Shown: positions 26,305 through 34,963 of the stretch, piece by piece
How the letters are laid out: each line of letters starts with the position of its first letter
Numbering within the stretch: the stretch's first letter is position 1
Assembly (NCBI GenBank): GCA_019118445.1
Contig: DWYY01000072.1
Coordinates: 1 to 64,000 of the forward strand
Length of the DNA stretch: 64,000 nt
Origin: Candidatus Eisenbergiella merdipullorum
GTDB lineage: Bacteria; Bacillota; Clostridia; Lachnospirales; Lachnospiraceae
Direction: 5' to 3'
Translations under genes and position numbers: made by a program
Notes under the pieces: generated by a model
The model's input: the letters and a program-made list of their open reading frames with translations, nothing else
Told to the model about the DNA's origin: nothing
Database searches by the model: none

Positions 26305-26991
26305 ATGATCAAGATCAAATCCATGAAAAAGGTGCTGGCAGCAGCACTGGCTCTGAGCCTGGTAATGGCTCCTGTTGTTGGAGCGAGTGCCAGCAGCACG
26401 AGTAGCAGGCCGGTATCCGGAAACAGTGCTTCCGGAACAACGACAACGGCGTCTGCTACGTCCGTTTCCACTGCTGAAGCGGCAGAAATTCCTGTAACCA
26501 GCAGCGTTACCGTGAATGGCTCCACGCTTACCACTACTATCAGAGGTGCGTACATGTCCCAGACGATTCCCGGAACGGTGGTCATGACCGCAAGGGACAC
26601 CATTGCTGCAAATTATGGACTGGGAGCAGGCGAACAGCCTTATGCTCGCGTTTATGACATCACTGAAAGCAACAGCCCGGCAGCTCTGGCAAGCATTAAT
26701 GCTGCGGCAGACGCAATTGGCGGAACAGTTGTTGCTACTGTAAATGTAGAGCTGGGCAAGCTGGCTGGCGGAAGGTTTGAACTTCTGGCACAGGACGGCG
26801 CTCCGATCACCATGGTATTTGGAATTCCCCGCACTGCGGTTCGCGCAGGTTATGCTTATGCAATGATCTGTGTACGTCCTGGCGGAGCGGTTGAGATCCT
26901 TCCGGATCAGGATCTGGATCCCAACACGGTAACCTTCGCAACGACCGGTGGACTCGGCGCTTATGCAATGGTTATGTATCCGGCGGCTTAA
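26305..26991 (+). CDS. secreted protein of unknown function
   Basis: 228 residues. A clear signal peptide (KSMKKVLAAALALSLVMAPVVGASA, cleavage near residue 32) is followed by a Ser/Thr-rich linker to about residue 70. The mature domain of about 155 residues contains many small residues, no Cys after the signal, and TIPGTVVMTARDTIAANYGL and AGYAYAMICVRPGGAVEILPD. No family was recognised. AAGGAGGA with 7-base spacing fixes ATG 26305 although the frame is open back to 26131. It may be a surface or matrix protein regulated with the glycan locus. Confidence 0.8.
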   Translation: MIKIKSMKKVLAAALALSLVMAPVVGASASSTSSRPVSGNSASGTTTTASATSVSTAEAAEIPVTSSVTVNGSTLTTTIRGAYMSQTIPGTVVMTARDTIAANYGLGAGEQPYARVYDITESNSPAALASINAAADAIGGTVVATVNVELGKLAGGRFELLAQDGAPITMVFGIPRTAVRAGYAYAMICVRPGGAVEILPDQDLDPNTVTFATTGGLGAYAMVMYPAA

Positions 26992-27110
26992 TTGCTCACA
27001 GGAAACAAACATAGGAAAGCCGATTGCTTTCGGATAGGAGGCAAATCGCAAGGATATGCTGGGAGACGGCGGACAGGCTGTTTCCCAGTATGTTTGAAAA
27101 GGCTGAAAAA

Positions 27111-28883
27111 ATGCTGGATACTTTAAGAAAAAAAAGTGAAAGATGTTATCTCGCTGCTGTACTCCTGTTATGTTTCTGTCTGGAACAGTATGGCGTGATG
27201 GGGCTGTTTGGATTCTCGGTTTTCCCGGATGAATTCGGTTACTGGGCTCCTGCAGCAGAACTGCTGGGATGGGACTGGTCACAGACATCATCTCTTGGTT
27301 CTTATTATTCGTTTGGATATGCATTGATTCTTCTTCCGGTTCTTGGGCTGGTAAAGGATTCCATCCTGGCTTACCGGACGGCTGTATTTTTGAATGTTGT
27401 ATTCATGGGGGTCGGACTTTGTCTGATGCTCTGGTTGGTAAAACGTCTTTTCCCCGAACTAAAGGGAAAAAGAGCAGTTTTTATCAGCGCCATAGCTGTG
27501 ATCTGCCCGCCATGGATTTTTTATATGCAGTGTACGATGACCGAAGCAATGCTCTTGTTTACTTATCTGTTGGTCTGCACACTGTTGTATCGATTCCTTG
27601 AAAAACCCGGAGCGGTTTCCGCCTGCTTTCTGGCGGGGGCGCTTGTTTATCTGTATACATTGCATATGCGCTCTATCGGCACCCTGGCGGCCGGAGCGCT
27701 GACTCTCCTGGTATGGCTGCTTTTGAACAGGAATGGAAAACAGAAGCGGAGCATAGTGCTGGCCTGTATTTTCCTGGTCCTTCTGTTTTCGGCGGCTTTT
27801 TTGATAAAAAACGGTGTGATACAGCGGCTGTACTATATGACATCCGCAGAGACGATCAGTTATAACGATTATTCCGGACAGTGGGAAAAGGTTTTCTATA
27901 TTTTCAGTCCGGATGGGATCAGAGCCTTTCTGACAGGAACAGCGGCAAAGCTTCTTTACCTGGGAGTATCCACTTTTGGTCTGGCATACTGGGGACTCTG
28001 GAATATTGGAACGAGGGCTTTCCAGGTGCTGAGCCGGTCTTGGAGGCGGAAAGAGAAAATAAAAAACACGGATTTTATCTGGCTGTTTCTGTTCCTTTCT
28101 GTATTGGCACAGCTTTTTGTTGCAGTTTTTTATACGATCGGAAGCGCGGACGTCGGGAACAAGAGACTGGATCTCTTCGTTCACGGCCGGTACGATGAAC
28201 TGATCGTCCCGATCCTGACAGCCGCTGGCCTGCAGCGTCTTCTTACCAGCCGGAAGGGATGGCTGGGCGCCGGGATATACGCAGGTCTGATGAGCCTGTT
28301 TACCATAAGCAGTGCATGGATCGCACAGCGGTCGATGATGACGAATGTACATGGCTATTTCATGGTAGGGATGAGCTATCTGCTGGAAGATGAAAATCTT
28401 CAGCCGGTTTCTTTCCTCTGGAAGGCGCTCTGCTTAGGCTGTGTGCTGATGCTGGTGGTTACAGCCATTACCGAAATGATAAGAAAGCGCAAGCAGATGG
28501 AATGGCTTCTCTTGATCGTGCTGTTTGTTCAGGTGATGCTGGGCCTGCATGCCAGCCAGCATTATCTTTACATCGGAAATTCCTATGGATATGGCGACGT
28601 GATCATGGCGGATAAGGTGTTGGAACACCTGGACGGAGATGGACAGGACCGTGTGATCCACATTTATGAAGGAGATACTCCCTATATTGAACAGGTGCAG
28701 TTCCGGCTCCGGGATATCCGGGTGGAGGTCTGGAATGCGCGGGAAGCGGAGATTGACCTGGAGGAGCTGAAACCGGAGGACAAGGTGATCGTACAGCATA
28801 TGAGCGGCCTGGAGGAGGAGCTCGGGAAGCTGTATGAAAAAAGCTGGACGTCAGGCCATTTGAGCCTGTTTTATAACGAATGA
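27111..28883 (+). CDS. large multispanning membrane protein, GT-C-like (glycan locus paralogue 1)
   Basis: About 590 residues with 11-13 membrane segments and a soluble C-terminal tail of about 110 residues. An acidic pair in the first extracytoplasmic loop (FPDEFGYWAPAAELLGWDW) and SYYSFGYAL resemble GT-C/ArnT-type lipid-linked glycosyltransferases; GRYDELIVPIL lies late. Two similar genes occur at 39783 and 42858. The start is uncertain: ATG 27111 has AAAAGG 8 bases upstream and matches the paralogues, but ATG 27090 and TTG 27024 are in frame. The enzymatic activity is inferred. Confidence 0.7.
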   Translation: MLDTLRKKSERCYLAAVLLLCFCLEQYGVMGLFGFSVFPDEFGYWAPAAELLGWDWSQTSSLGSYYSFGYALILLPVLGLVKDSILAYRTAVFLNVVFMGVGLCLMLWLVKRLFPELKGKRAVFISAIAVICPPWIFYMQCTMTEAMLLFTYLLVCTLLYRFLEKPGAVSACFLAGALVYLYTLHMRSIGTLAAGALTLLVWLLLNRNGKQKRSIVLACIFLVLLFSAAFLIKNGVIQRLYYMTSAETISYNDYSGQWEKVFYIFSPDGIRAFLTGTAAKLLYLGVSTFGLAYWGLWNIGTRAFQVLSRSWRRKEKIKNTDFIWLFLFLSVLAQLFVAVFYTIGSADVGNKRLDLFVHGRYDELIVPILTAAGLQRLLTSRKGWLGAGIYAGLMSLFTISSAWIAQRSMMTNVHGYFMVGMSYLLEDENLQPVSFLWKALCLGCVLMLVVTAITEMIRKRKQMEWLLLIVLFVQVMLGLHASQHYLYIGNSYGYGDVIMADKVLEHLDGDGQDRVIHIYEGDTPYIEQVQFRLRDIRVEVWNAREAEIDLEELKPEDKVIVQHMSGLEEELGKLYEKSWTSGHLSLFYNE

Positions 28884-28899
28884 AGAAAGGGGAACGGTT

Positions 28900-29928
28900 A
28901 TGAAGCTGATCATCCAGATTCCATGCTATAACGAAGCGGAAACCCTGGAGGTGGCGCTGAACGATCTGCCAAAGAAGCTGGACGGAGTGGATGAGATCGA
29001 ATACCTCATCATCAATGACGGAAGCCATGATAATACGGTGGAGGTCGCAAAAAAATGGGGTGTGCATCATGTGGTGAATTTCAAGCAGAATAAGGGCCTG
29101 GCAAAAGGATTTGTTGCCGGCCTGGACGGGTGCCTGAGGTGCGGCGCGGACATCATCGTCAATACGGATGCGGACAATCAATATCGCGGTGAGGACATTG
29201 CAACGCTGATCAAGCCGATCCTGGATGGAGAGGCGGATATGGTGATCGGGGAAAGACCGATCGATTCAACGGAACATTTTTCTTATGTCAAGAAAAAGCT
29301 TCAGCACTTTGGAAGCTGGGTGGTACGCAAAGCTTCCAATACCGACATCCCGGATGCGCCGAGCGGTTTCAGAGCCTTTTCCAGGGAAGCAGCCATGCGC
29401 ATGAACGTGGTGAACGACTATACCTATACACTGGAAACCATCGTTCAGGCAGGGCGGGAAAAAATAGCGATCACCAGCGTGCCGATCCATACGAACGCAG
29501 AGCTTAGGCCTTCGCGGCTTTTTAAGAGCATCTGGGGCTATGTGAAAAAATCTGTTCTTACGATCCTGCGCGCTTTTATGATGTATAAGCCTCTGATGTG
29601 CTTTACGATCCTCGCGATCCCGAGCACCGTGGTCGGACTGGGGATCGGGATCCGGTTCCTGTATTTCCTGGCGAATGGGACGGGAAATGGACACATTCAG
29701 TCCCTGATCCTGGCATGTACGCTGATCATTATCGGCTTTCTTACCTTCATGATCGGGCTGGTGGCGGATGTGATCGCGGCAAACCGGAAGATCCTGCAGG
29801 ATGTGCAGTATCATGTCAAGCGGATGGAATATGAGAAAGAAATGCCGGAAGAGGAAAACAGGAAGGATACGGGGAAAGGACTGCTCTATTTTGATCCCGG
29901 AATGGGAGAAAATGCGGCGGTAAAATAG
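28900..29928 (+). CDS. family 2 glycosyltransferase with C-terminal membrane helices
   Basis: 342 residues. GT-A fold with QIPCYNEAETLEVAL, IINDGSHDNT, and NTDADNQYRGED as the metal-binding DxD. Two membrane helices near 235-300 follow. The arrangement matches polyprenyl-phosphate glycosyltransferases of the DPM1/GtrB type, which make lipid-linked sugars for GT-C enzymes, and this fits its position directly after the GT-C-like gene. GAAAGGGG precedes the ATG. Confidence 0.87.
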   Translation: MKLIIQIPCYNEAETLEVALNDLPKKLDGVDEIEYLIINDGSHDNTVEVAKKWGVHHVVNFKQNKGLAKGFVAGLDGCLRCGADIIVNTDADNQYRGEDIATLIKPILDGEADMVIGERPIDSTEHFSYVKKKLQHFGSWVVRKASNTDIPDAPSGFRAFSREAAMRMNVVNDYTYTLETIVQAGREKIAITSVPIHTNAELRPSRLFKSIWGYVKKSVLTILRAFMMYKPLMCFTILAIPSTVVGLGIGIRFLYFLANGTGNGHIQSLILACTLIIIGFLTFMIGLVADVIAANRKILQDVQYHVKRMEYEKEMPEEENRKDTGKGLLYFDPGMGENAAVK

Positions 29929-29989
29929 TTTCTGACCGTATTTTAAAACGGAAATCCGATAGAACAGAAGAAAGGCTGGTTGTAGGAAA

Positions 29990-30586
29990 ATGAAAATAAC
30001 AGTTGGGGAAAAAGCGGCTGCTGCAGTGATATCCATGGTGCTTCTGGCATGCTGTTTTCAGGTCATGGAAGGCAAGGCGCAGGAAGCTGAAAATACAGGA
30101 GAAGCGGAGCAGATAACTTCCGCTCAGGTAACGGAAGAGAGCGGCGATACGTCAGTAAATTTACAGGGAAGCCTGATGATGCTTACAGAGGATGTGGGAG
30201 CCCGGGAAGAACCCAGGGAAAGCGCCGCAGTTGTGGTGGAGCTGCCGCAGGGCTCTCAGCTTCTGGTGACAGGGGAAGACAACGGCTGGTATCAGATCTT
30301 CTATCAGGGAAAAACGGCTTATGTTCCTTCTGATGCGGCAGTCGCTTCCACAGAGGTAGATCAGGAAGCGCTGGATCAGGAGATGCAGAAGGCGGAGGAG
30401 GAAGGCGCCGCGTTTGTGGAATCGCTGGAAACGCAGAGAACGGCAGCGCAGCGCTCGCGGATCTGGCAGATCGTGATCATTGTGCTGATCGTGGCGGTAT
30501 TTCTAACCGGCGTGGTATCAGCGGTGAAGAGCTCGAAGGCGGATAAGGGGAAAGAGACAAAGGAAAAGAATGGACATGAGCAATGA
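29990..30586 (+). CDS. membrane protein with extracytoplasmic SH3b domain
   Basis: 198 residues. N-terminal signal/anchor helix (residues 8-25), acidic linker, a bacterial SH3 domain (about 50-115: EDVGAREEPRESAAVVVELPQGSQLLV, NGWYQIFYQGKTAYVP), a charged helix, a membrane helix (about 152-176) and a Lys-rich cytoplasmic tail. The SH3b probably contacts peptidoglycan or glycan. The gene's end overlaps the next glycosyltransferase by 17 bases. The role is unknown; tethering or sensing of the glycan is a guess. Confidence 0.75.
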   Translation: MKITVGEKAAAAVISMVLLACCFQVMEGKAQEAENTGEAEQITSAQVTEESGDTSVNLQGSLMMLTEDVGAREEPRESAAVVVELPQGSQLLVTGEDNGWYQIFYQGKTAYVPSDAAVASTEVDQEALDQEMQKAEEEGAAFVESLETQRTAAQRSRIWQIVIIVLIVAVFLTGVVSAVKSSKADKGKETKEKNGHEQ

Positions 30587-31724
30587 AGCAAGAAAGGAAA
30601 AAATCGTTCTGATTGGTCCTGTATATCCCTATAAAGGCGGAATCTCTCATTATACCGGTATGATGTACCGGGCCTTATCCAAAAAATATCAGACTTATAT
30701 GGTGAGCTATTCTTTTCAGTATCCCAAATTGCTGTATAAGAAGGAACAGAGAGATTACACCAATGACAGCTTTCGTGTAGAAGATACCAAATATTGGATC
30801 CATACGGCAAATCCGGTGAATTGGATACATGCCGCTTCAAAGATAAAAAAACTGCAGCCGGATCTGGTTATCATACAGTGGTGGCACCCCTATTTTGCGC
30901 CGTGTTATTGGACGCTGACCCGGATGCTTGGAAAGTTAAAGATCTTATTTGTATGTCACAATGTGTTTCCCCATGAACGTTTCCCCATGGACAGAATGCT
31001 GACAAAAATGGTCCTGAAAAGAGGAAATGCGTTTATCGTTCAGTCGGGAAAGGATGCAAAGGATCTGCAGACGATCCTTCCCGGCGCAAAATATGAGCAG
31101 GCGGTTCATCCAACATACAACGCTTTCAAGTTTGAAAATATGTCGAAGAAAAAGGCAAGGGAACTGCTGGATATCACAGAGAAGGAAAAAGTTCTCCTGT
31201 TCTTTGGGTTCGTGAGAGAGTATAAGGGGCTGAAATATCTGATCCAGGCTCTGCCCCGCATCACAGAGAAGTGTGAAGATGTTCGGCTGTTTGTTGTCGG
31301 GGATTTTGGCAGTGCGGAAAACAGAGAAGTTTATGAGAAACTGATGGAAGAAAATCAGGTGAAAGATTTCGTTACAATCTGCGATGGCTATATTCCTGAC
31401 AGGGAGATTGAAAAGTATTTTGCGGCCTGCGACCTGGTGGTTTTGCCTTATGTCAGCGCTACCCAAAGCGGGATCGTTCAGATCGCTTATGGTTTTGAGA
31501 AGCCGGTTGTGGTGACAAATGTGGGCGGGCTGCCGGATGTGGTGGAAGACGGGAAGACAGGTTATGTGGTGGAACCGGAAAATCCTGTGGCCCTGGCGGA
31601 TGCGGTTGTGCGGTATTTTGCAGAGAATCGGGAAGAAGAGTTTGAGGAGAATGTGAAAAAGGAAGCTTATCGTTTTGACTGGGATCGGATGGTTGAGACG
31701 GTAGAGAGGCTGAATCAGGGATGA
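30570..31724 (+). CDS. family 4 glycosyltransferase (GT-B)
   Basis: 384 residues. N-terminal Rossmann part with IGPVYPYKGGISHYTGMMYRAL, C-terminal GT1/GT4 donor domain with FFGFVREYKGLKYLIQAL, and the EX7E-type region LPYVSATQSGIVQIAYGFEKPVVVTNVGGLPDVV. It should transfer a sugar from a nucleotide donor to the lipid-linked repeat unit in the cytoplasm. Codon use is still close to the GC-rich flank; the AT-rich cassette starts just after it. The stop overlaps the next ATG (ATGA). Confidence 0.9.
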   Translation: MDMSNEARKEKIVLIGPVYPYKGGISHYTGMMYRALSKKYQTYMVSYSFQYPKLLYKKEQRDYTNDSFRVEDTKYWIHTANPVNWIHAASKIKKLQPDLVIIQWWHPYFAPCYWTLTRMLGKLKILFVCHNVFPHERFPMDRMLTKMVLKRGNAFIVQSGKDAKDLQTILPGAKYEQAVHPTYNAFKFENMSKKKARELLDITEKEKVLLFFGFVREYKGLKYLIQALPRITEKCEDVRLFVVGDFGSAENREVYEKLMEENQVKDFVTICDGYIPDREIEKYFAACDLVVLPYVSATQSGIVQIAYGFEKPVVVTNVGGLPDVVEDGKTGYVVEPENPVALADAVVRYFAENREEEFEENVKKEAYRFDWDRMVETVERLNQG

Positions 31725-32713
31725 AAAAAATTGTTATTTCTGGAGCAAATGGATTTATTGGGTCCTGGCTGATAAAAGGACTGAGCCAAAAAGGACAATA
31801 TCAGATATGGGCTCTGGTTCGCAAAAACAGTAATATTTCCAATATATTCGGTATAGAAGATGTCAATATTGTTAAAGTAGATTATGATAATACGGAATGC
31901 CTGGAAGAAATACTGCTGGGAAAAGATGTATTTATTCATCTGATCGGGCAAATGGGAGCATATGGAATCTCGGAAGAAATATATGAAAAAGTAAATATTG
32001 AGTTAACAGAAAAAATGCTTGCATTGTGTGAAAAAAGCGGAGTAAAGCAGTTCATATTCTGCAGTACGCCTGGCGTACAGGGCTTTGGACACAGGCTGGC
32101 AAAGGAAGAAGATGCATATGCACCAAGAAATCCGTATGAAAAAACAAAGATGCAGGCGGAACTTTCCATTATTAAATTTTGCCATGGGGCATCAATAAAG
32201 TATACCATTATCAGACCGGATTTTGTATATGGTCCCGGAGATTATCGAAGGGTTAAAATGTACAGAAATATACAAAATAAGAAATTTGTTTTGACAACCA
32301 GTGGGAAATCTTATCTGCATCCGACTTATATTTTGGATGTGGTACAGGGCTTTGAAAAGTCAATAGGCAATCAGAATGCATTTAATGAAATATTTAATAT
32401 ATCGGCAGAGAAAGATGTTACGGCTCTGGAATATTTAAATGCAATAGCAGATTACGTACAAAGCAGTTTAATTCATATTAATGTGGGATATGGTCTATCT
32501 ATTCTGTCAGCGGGAATGATTGAGCTTTTTTATAAATTTTTCTCAAAAAAAGAAGCGTTTGTGTCGAAAAATAAAATTGACTTTTTGTCAATTGATCATA
32601 GCACATGTAATGAGAAAGCAAAAGAAAAGATTGATTATCATCCGGAATTTCCCATTCGAAAAGGGATGTCGGCAACAATAGAATGGTGCAGACAGGAAAA
32701 TTTACTGAATTGA
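31721..32713 (+). CDS. NAD(P)-dependent epimerase/dehydratase (extended SDR)
   Basis: 330 residues. Rossmann motif GANGFIGSW at residues 8-16 and the catalytic YEKTK (Tyr-x3-Lys) after a CSTPGVQ Ser. It probably epimerises, dehydrates or reduces a nucleotide sugar or lipid-linked sugar; the specificity is not readable. This is the first gene with markedly AT-rich codon use. It overlaps the GT4 gene by 4 bases. Confidence 0.85.
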   Translation: MKKIVISGANGFIGSWLIKGLSQKGQYQIWALVRKNSNISNIFGIEDVNIVKVDYDNTECLEEILLGKDVFIHLIGQMGAYGISEEIYEKVNIELTEKMLALCEKSGVKQFIFCSTPGVQGFGHRLAKEEDAYAPRNPYEKTKMQAELSIIKFCHGASIKYTIIRPDFVYGPGDYRRVKMYRNIQNKKFVLTTSGKSYLHPTYILDVVQGFEKSIGNQNAFNEIFNISAEKDVTALEYLNAIADYVQSSLIHINVGYGLSILSAGMIELFYKFFSKKEAFVSKNKIDFLSIDHSTCNEKAKEKIDYHPEFPIRKGMSATIEWCRQENLLN

Positions 32714-32728
32714 GAGGACAGACGACTG

Positions 32729-33877
32729 ATGAAAAAGAGTGATTTATTTACAATATTAATGCCGTACTTATTTAGTTATAAAATGAACAGATGGTTTGGA
32801 ATAAATCATTTTCAGCCAATGACTTTAACATATTCTGTGACAGCAGCATGCCAGTCAAGATGTAAAACATGTCAGATCGGTGAAATGTTCTGCCAGGATC
32901 CTAAGCGTGCGGAAAAAGATCTGAAGCTGGATGAGATTGAAAAAATTTTTTCTTCAATGAAACCTGTTTATTTCTTCAATATGAGTGGGGGTGAACCTTT
33001 TTTAAGAAAAGATTTACCGGAAATCGTGGAACTGGCATGTAAATATTTAAAGCCGCGTATCATTCATACCCCTACGAACGCTATTTTGACGGACCGCATC
33101 ATTGAAAATACGGAAAAAATCATTCAGATAGTAAGAAAATATAATCCGGATGTTCCTTTCACAGTAAAACCATCCATAGATGGAGTTGGAGAACTTCATG
33201 ATGAGATCAGAGGCGTAAAAGGAAACTTTGAATGTCTGTTAAAAACAATAGATGGACTGAAAAAACTGGAAGATAAATACGATAATTTTCACCTGGAGCT
33301 GGGAACTGTTATTTCCAATTTTAATGTGGATCATCTGGATGAAATAGAAGATTTTGTGCATTCTTTAGGCGTAGAGAGTTATCGAAATGAGGTGGCAGAA
33401 TGCAGAACAGAATTTTTTAATATAGGAGATCCTATTACGCCTCCAGCAGAAATTTATCAGAAGCTGATCAAGGATTTTGCCAGAAAAGTTGAGGATAATA
33501 TAGCTTCAAAAAGAGGATTGGCAAAAATTACGGAAGCAATGCGTGTTGTCTATTATGATCTGGCAGGAAAGATTCTTAAAGAAAAGAGACAGGTAATACC
33601 CTGTTACGCGGGAGTTTCCAACGTACACATCAATTTTGACGGCGGTGTGTGGCCATGCTGCGTTCTGGGCTATGAAAAAGAAATGGGAAATCTGCGGGAG
33701 TATGGGTATGATTTTCAGAAACTTTGGTATTCCCCAAAAGCGAAAGAAGTCCGTAAATATATAAAAGGGAAAAACTGTGCATGTCCATTGGCAAATCAAG
33801 CATATAGTAATGAATTGCTGCATCTGCCGACTTTAATTAAAGCAGGAATTAAAATGATCGAGTTCAGTAGGAAATAA
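32729..33877 (+). CDS. radical SAM / SPASM-domain enzyme
   Basis: 382 residues. The 4Fe-4S SAM cluster motif CQSRCKTC (CX3CX2C, about residues 41-48), MSGGEPFLRKDL (GGEP), and a C-terminal SPASM-like Cys set (CYAG, VWPCCVLG, NCACP). Such enzymes modify peptides or, in glycan loci, can act on sugars; no precursor peptide is adjacent. The product could be a modified sugar of the repeat unit or a modified peptide; neither is shown. GAGAGGA precedes the ATG. Confidence 0.85.
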   Translation: MKKSDLFTILMPYLFSYKMNRWFGINHFQPMTLTYSVTAACQSRCKTCQIGEMFCQDPKRAEKDLKLDEIEKIFSSMKPVYFFNMSGGEPFLRKDLPEIVELACKYLKPRIIHTPTNAILTDRIIENTEKIIQIVRKYNPDVPFTVKPSIDGVGELHDEIRGVKGNFECLLKTIDGLKKLEDKYDNFHLELGTVISNFNVDHLDEIEDFVHSLGVESYRNEVAECRTEFFNIGDPITPPAEIYQKLIKDFARKVEDNIASKRGLAKITEAMRVVYYDLAGKILKEKRQVIPCYAGVSNVHINFDGGVWPCCVLGYEKEMGNLREYGYDFQKLWYSPKAKEVRKYIKGKNCACPLANQAYSNELLHLPTLIKAGIKMIEFSRK

Positions 33878-33879
33878 GG

Positions 33880-34953
33880 ATGAAAGATATACTGATAAGT
33901 TATATTGTGCCGGTATATAATGCGGAAAAATATGTTGAAAAATGTGTACGAAGTATCATGCAGCAGAGGGGGGCTGATATAGAGATTATTCTGATAGATG
34001 ACGGCTCCAAAGATTCTTCAGGACATATATGCGATTTACTAGCGGAAGAAGATTCAAGAATACAAGTAATCCATCAGGAGAACAGAGGACATGGTGAGGC
34101 CAGAAATATTGGAATAGCTGCAGCTAGAGGGAAATGGATTAGTTTTGTAGATGATGACGATTGGCTTGAGGAAAATACACAGGAGTTATGCATTCCCTAC
34201 TTCAGTGAAGGGACGGATGTGGTGCTGTTTGGGAAAAGGGATATTTATCGTAATAGAGAAAAAGAACATGCGCTGAAGACGAATTGTGAATCGGTAGAAT
34301 TTTCCGATGATAAAGATTTGAGAGCTTTACAGAACAGCGTTTTAGATTATTATTATCATTATAATCCCCAGTTCGGAGAACTGACATTGGGGGTTCCTTG
34401 GGGAAAATATATAAGAGCTTCGTTGTTTGAGGGGGATGATTGCCGTTTTGTAGAAGGGTATGGAGAGGATAGGCCTTGCCTTTTTTTGATTTTTTTCACA
34501 GCTAGAAAAGTTGTGTATGTAAATAAGATATTATATAACTACAGAATTCATACTTCAACGATGAGGAAATATCTGCCAAATGCAGAGGAAAACTATCAAA
34601 CTGCCATAATTAAAATGCATGAAATTGTTGGAAGATTTCTGGATGGGCATGATGAACCAGATTTGCAGATATCTTTGTATGCATATGACATTGCAAATTT
34701 TTCGTATTTTGTAATGCAGGATTATTGTAACAGAGATAATCCTAAAAACTACAAAATGAGAAAAAAAGATTTTTTACGGGACAGAAGCAATAAGATTTTT
34801 GAGCAGGCATTTTATAGGGGATGCATGAATTATCTTCCGTTTAGAAGAAAATGCTTGGCTTTAATGATAAAGTACAGAATGTTTTTCTTCATCAATATTA
34901 TGTCAAAAATGAACAGATTATTTGAAAAAGTTTATTGTACACGTTCTGACTGA
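33880..34953 (+). CDS. family 2 glycosyltransferase
   Basis: 357 residues. N-terminal GT-A domain: YIVPVYNAEKYVEKCVRSI, LIDDGSKDSSG, and the DxD-like FVDDDDW near residue 91. The C-terminal 140 residues are typical of capsular GT2 enzymes. It starts three bases after the radical SAM gene and belongs to the AT-rich cassette. Confidence 0.88.
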   Translation: MKDILISYIVPVYNAEKYVEKCVRSIMQQRGADIEIILIDDGSKDSSGHICDLLAEEDSRIQVIHQENRGHGEARNIGIAAARGKWISFVDDDDWLEENTQELCIPYFSEGTDVVLFGKRDIYRNREKEHALKTNCESVEFSDDKDLRALQNSVLDYYYHYNPQFGELTLGVPWGKYIRASLFEGDDCRFVEGYGEDRPCLFLIFFTARKVVYVNKILYNYRIHTSTMRKYLPNAEENYQTAIIKMHEIVGRFLDGHDEPDLQISLYAYDIANFSYFVMQDYCNRDNPKNYKMRKKDFLRDRSNKIFEQAFYRGCMNYLPFRRKCLALMIKYRMFFFINIMSKMNRLFEKVYCTRSD

Positions 34954-34963
34954 AAGGTTTGTT

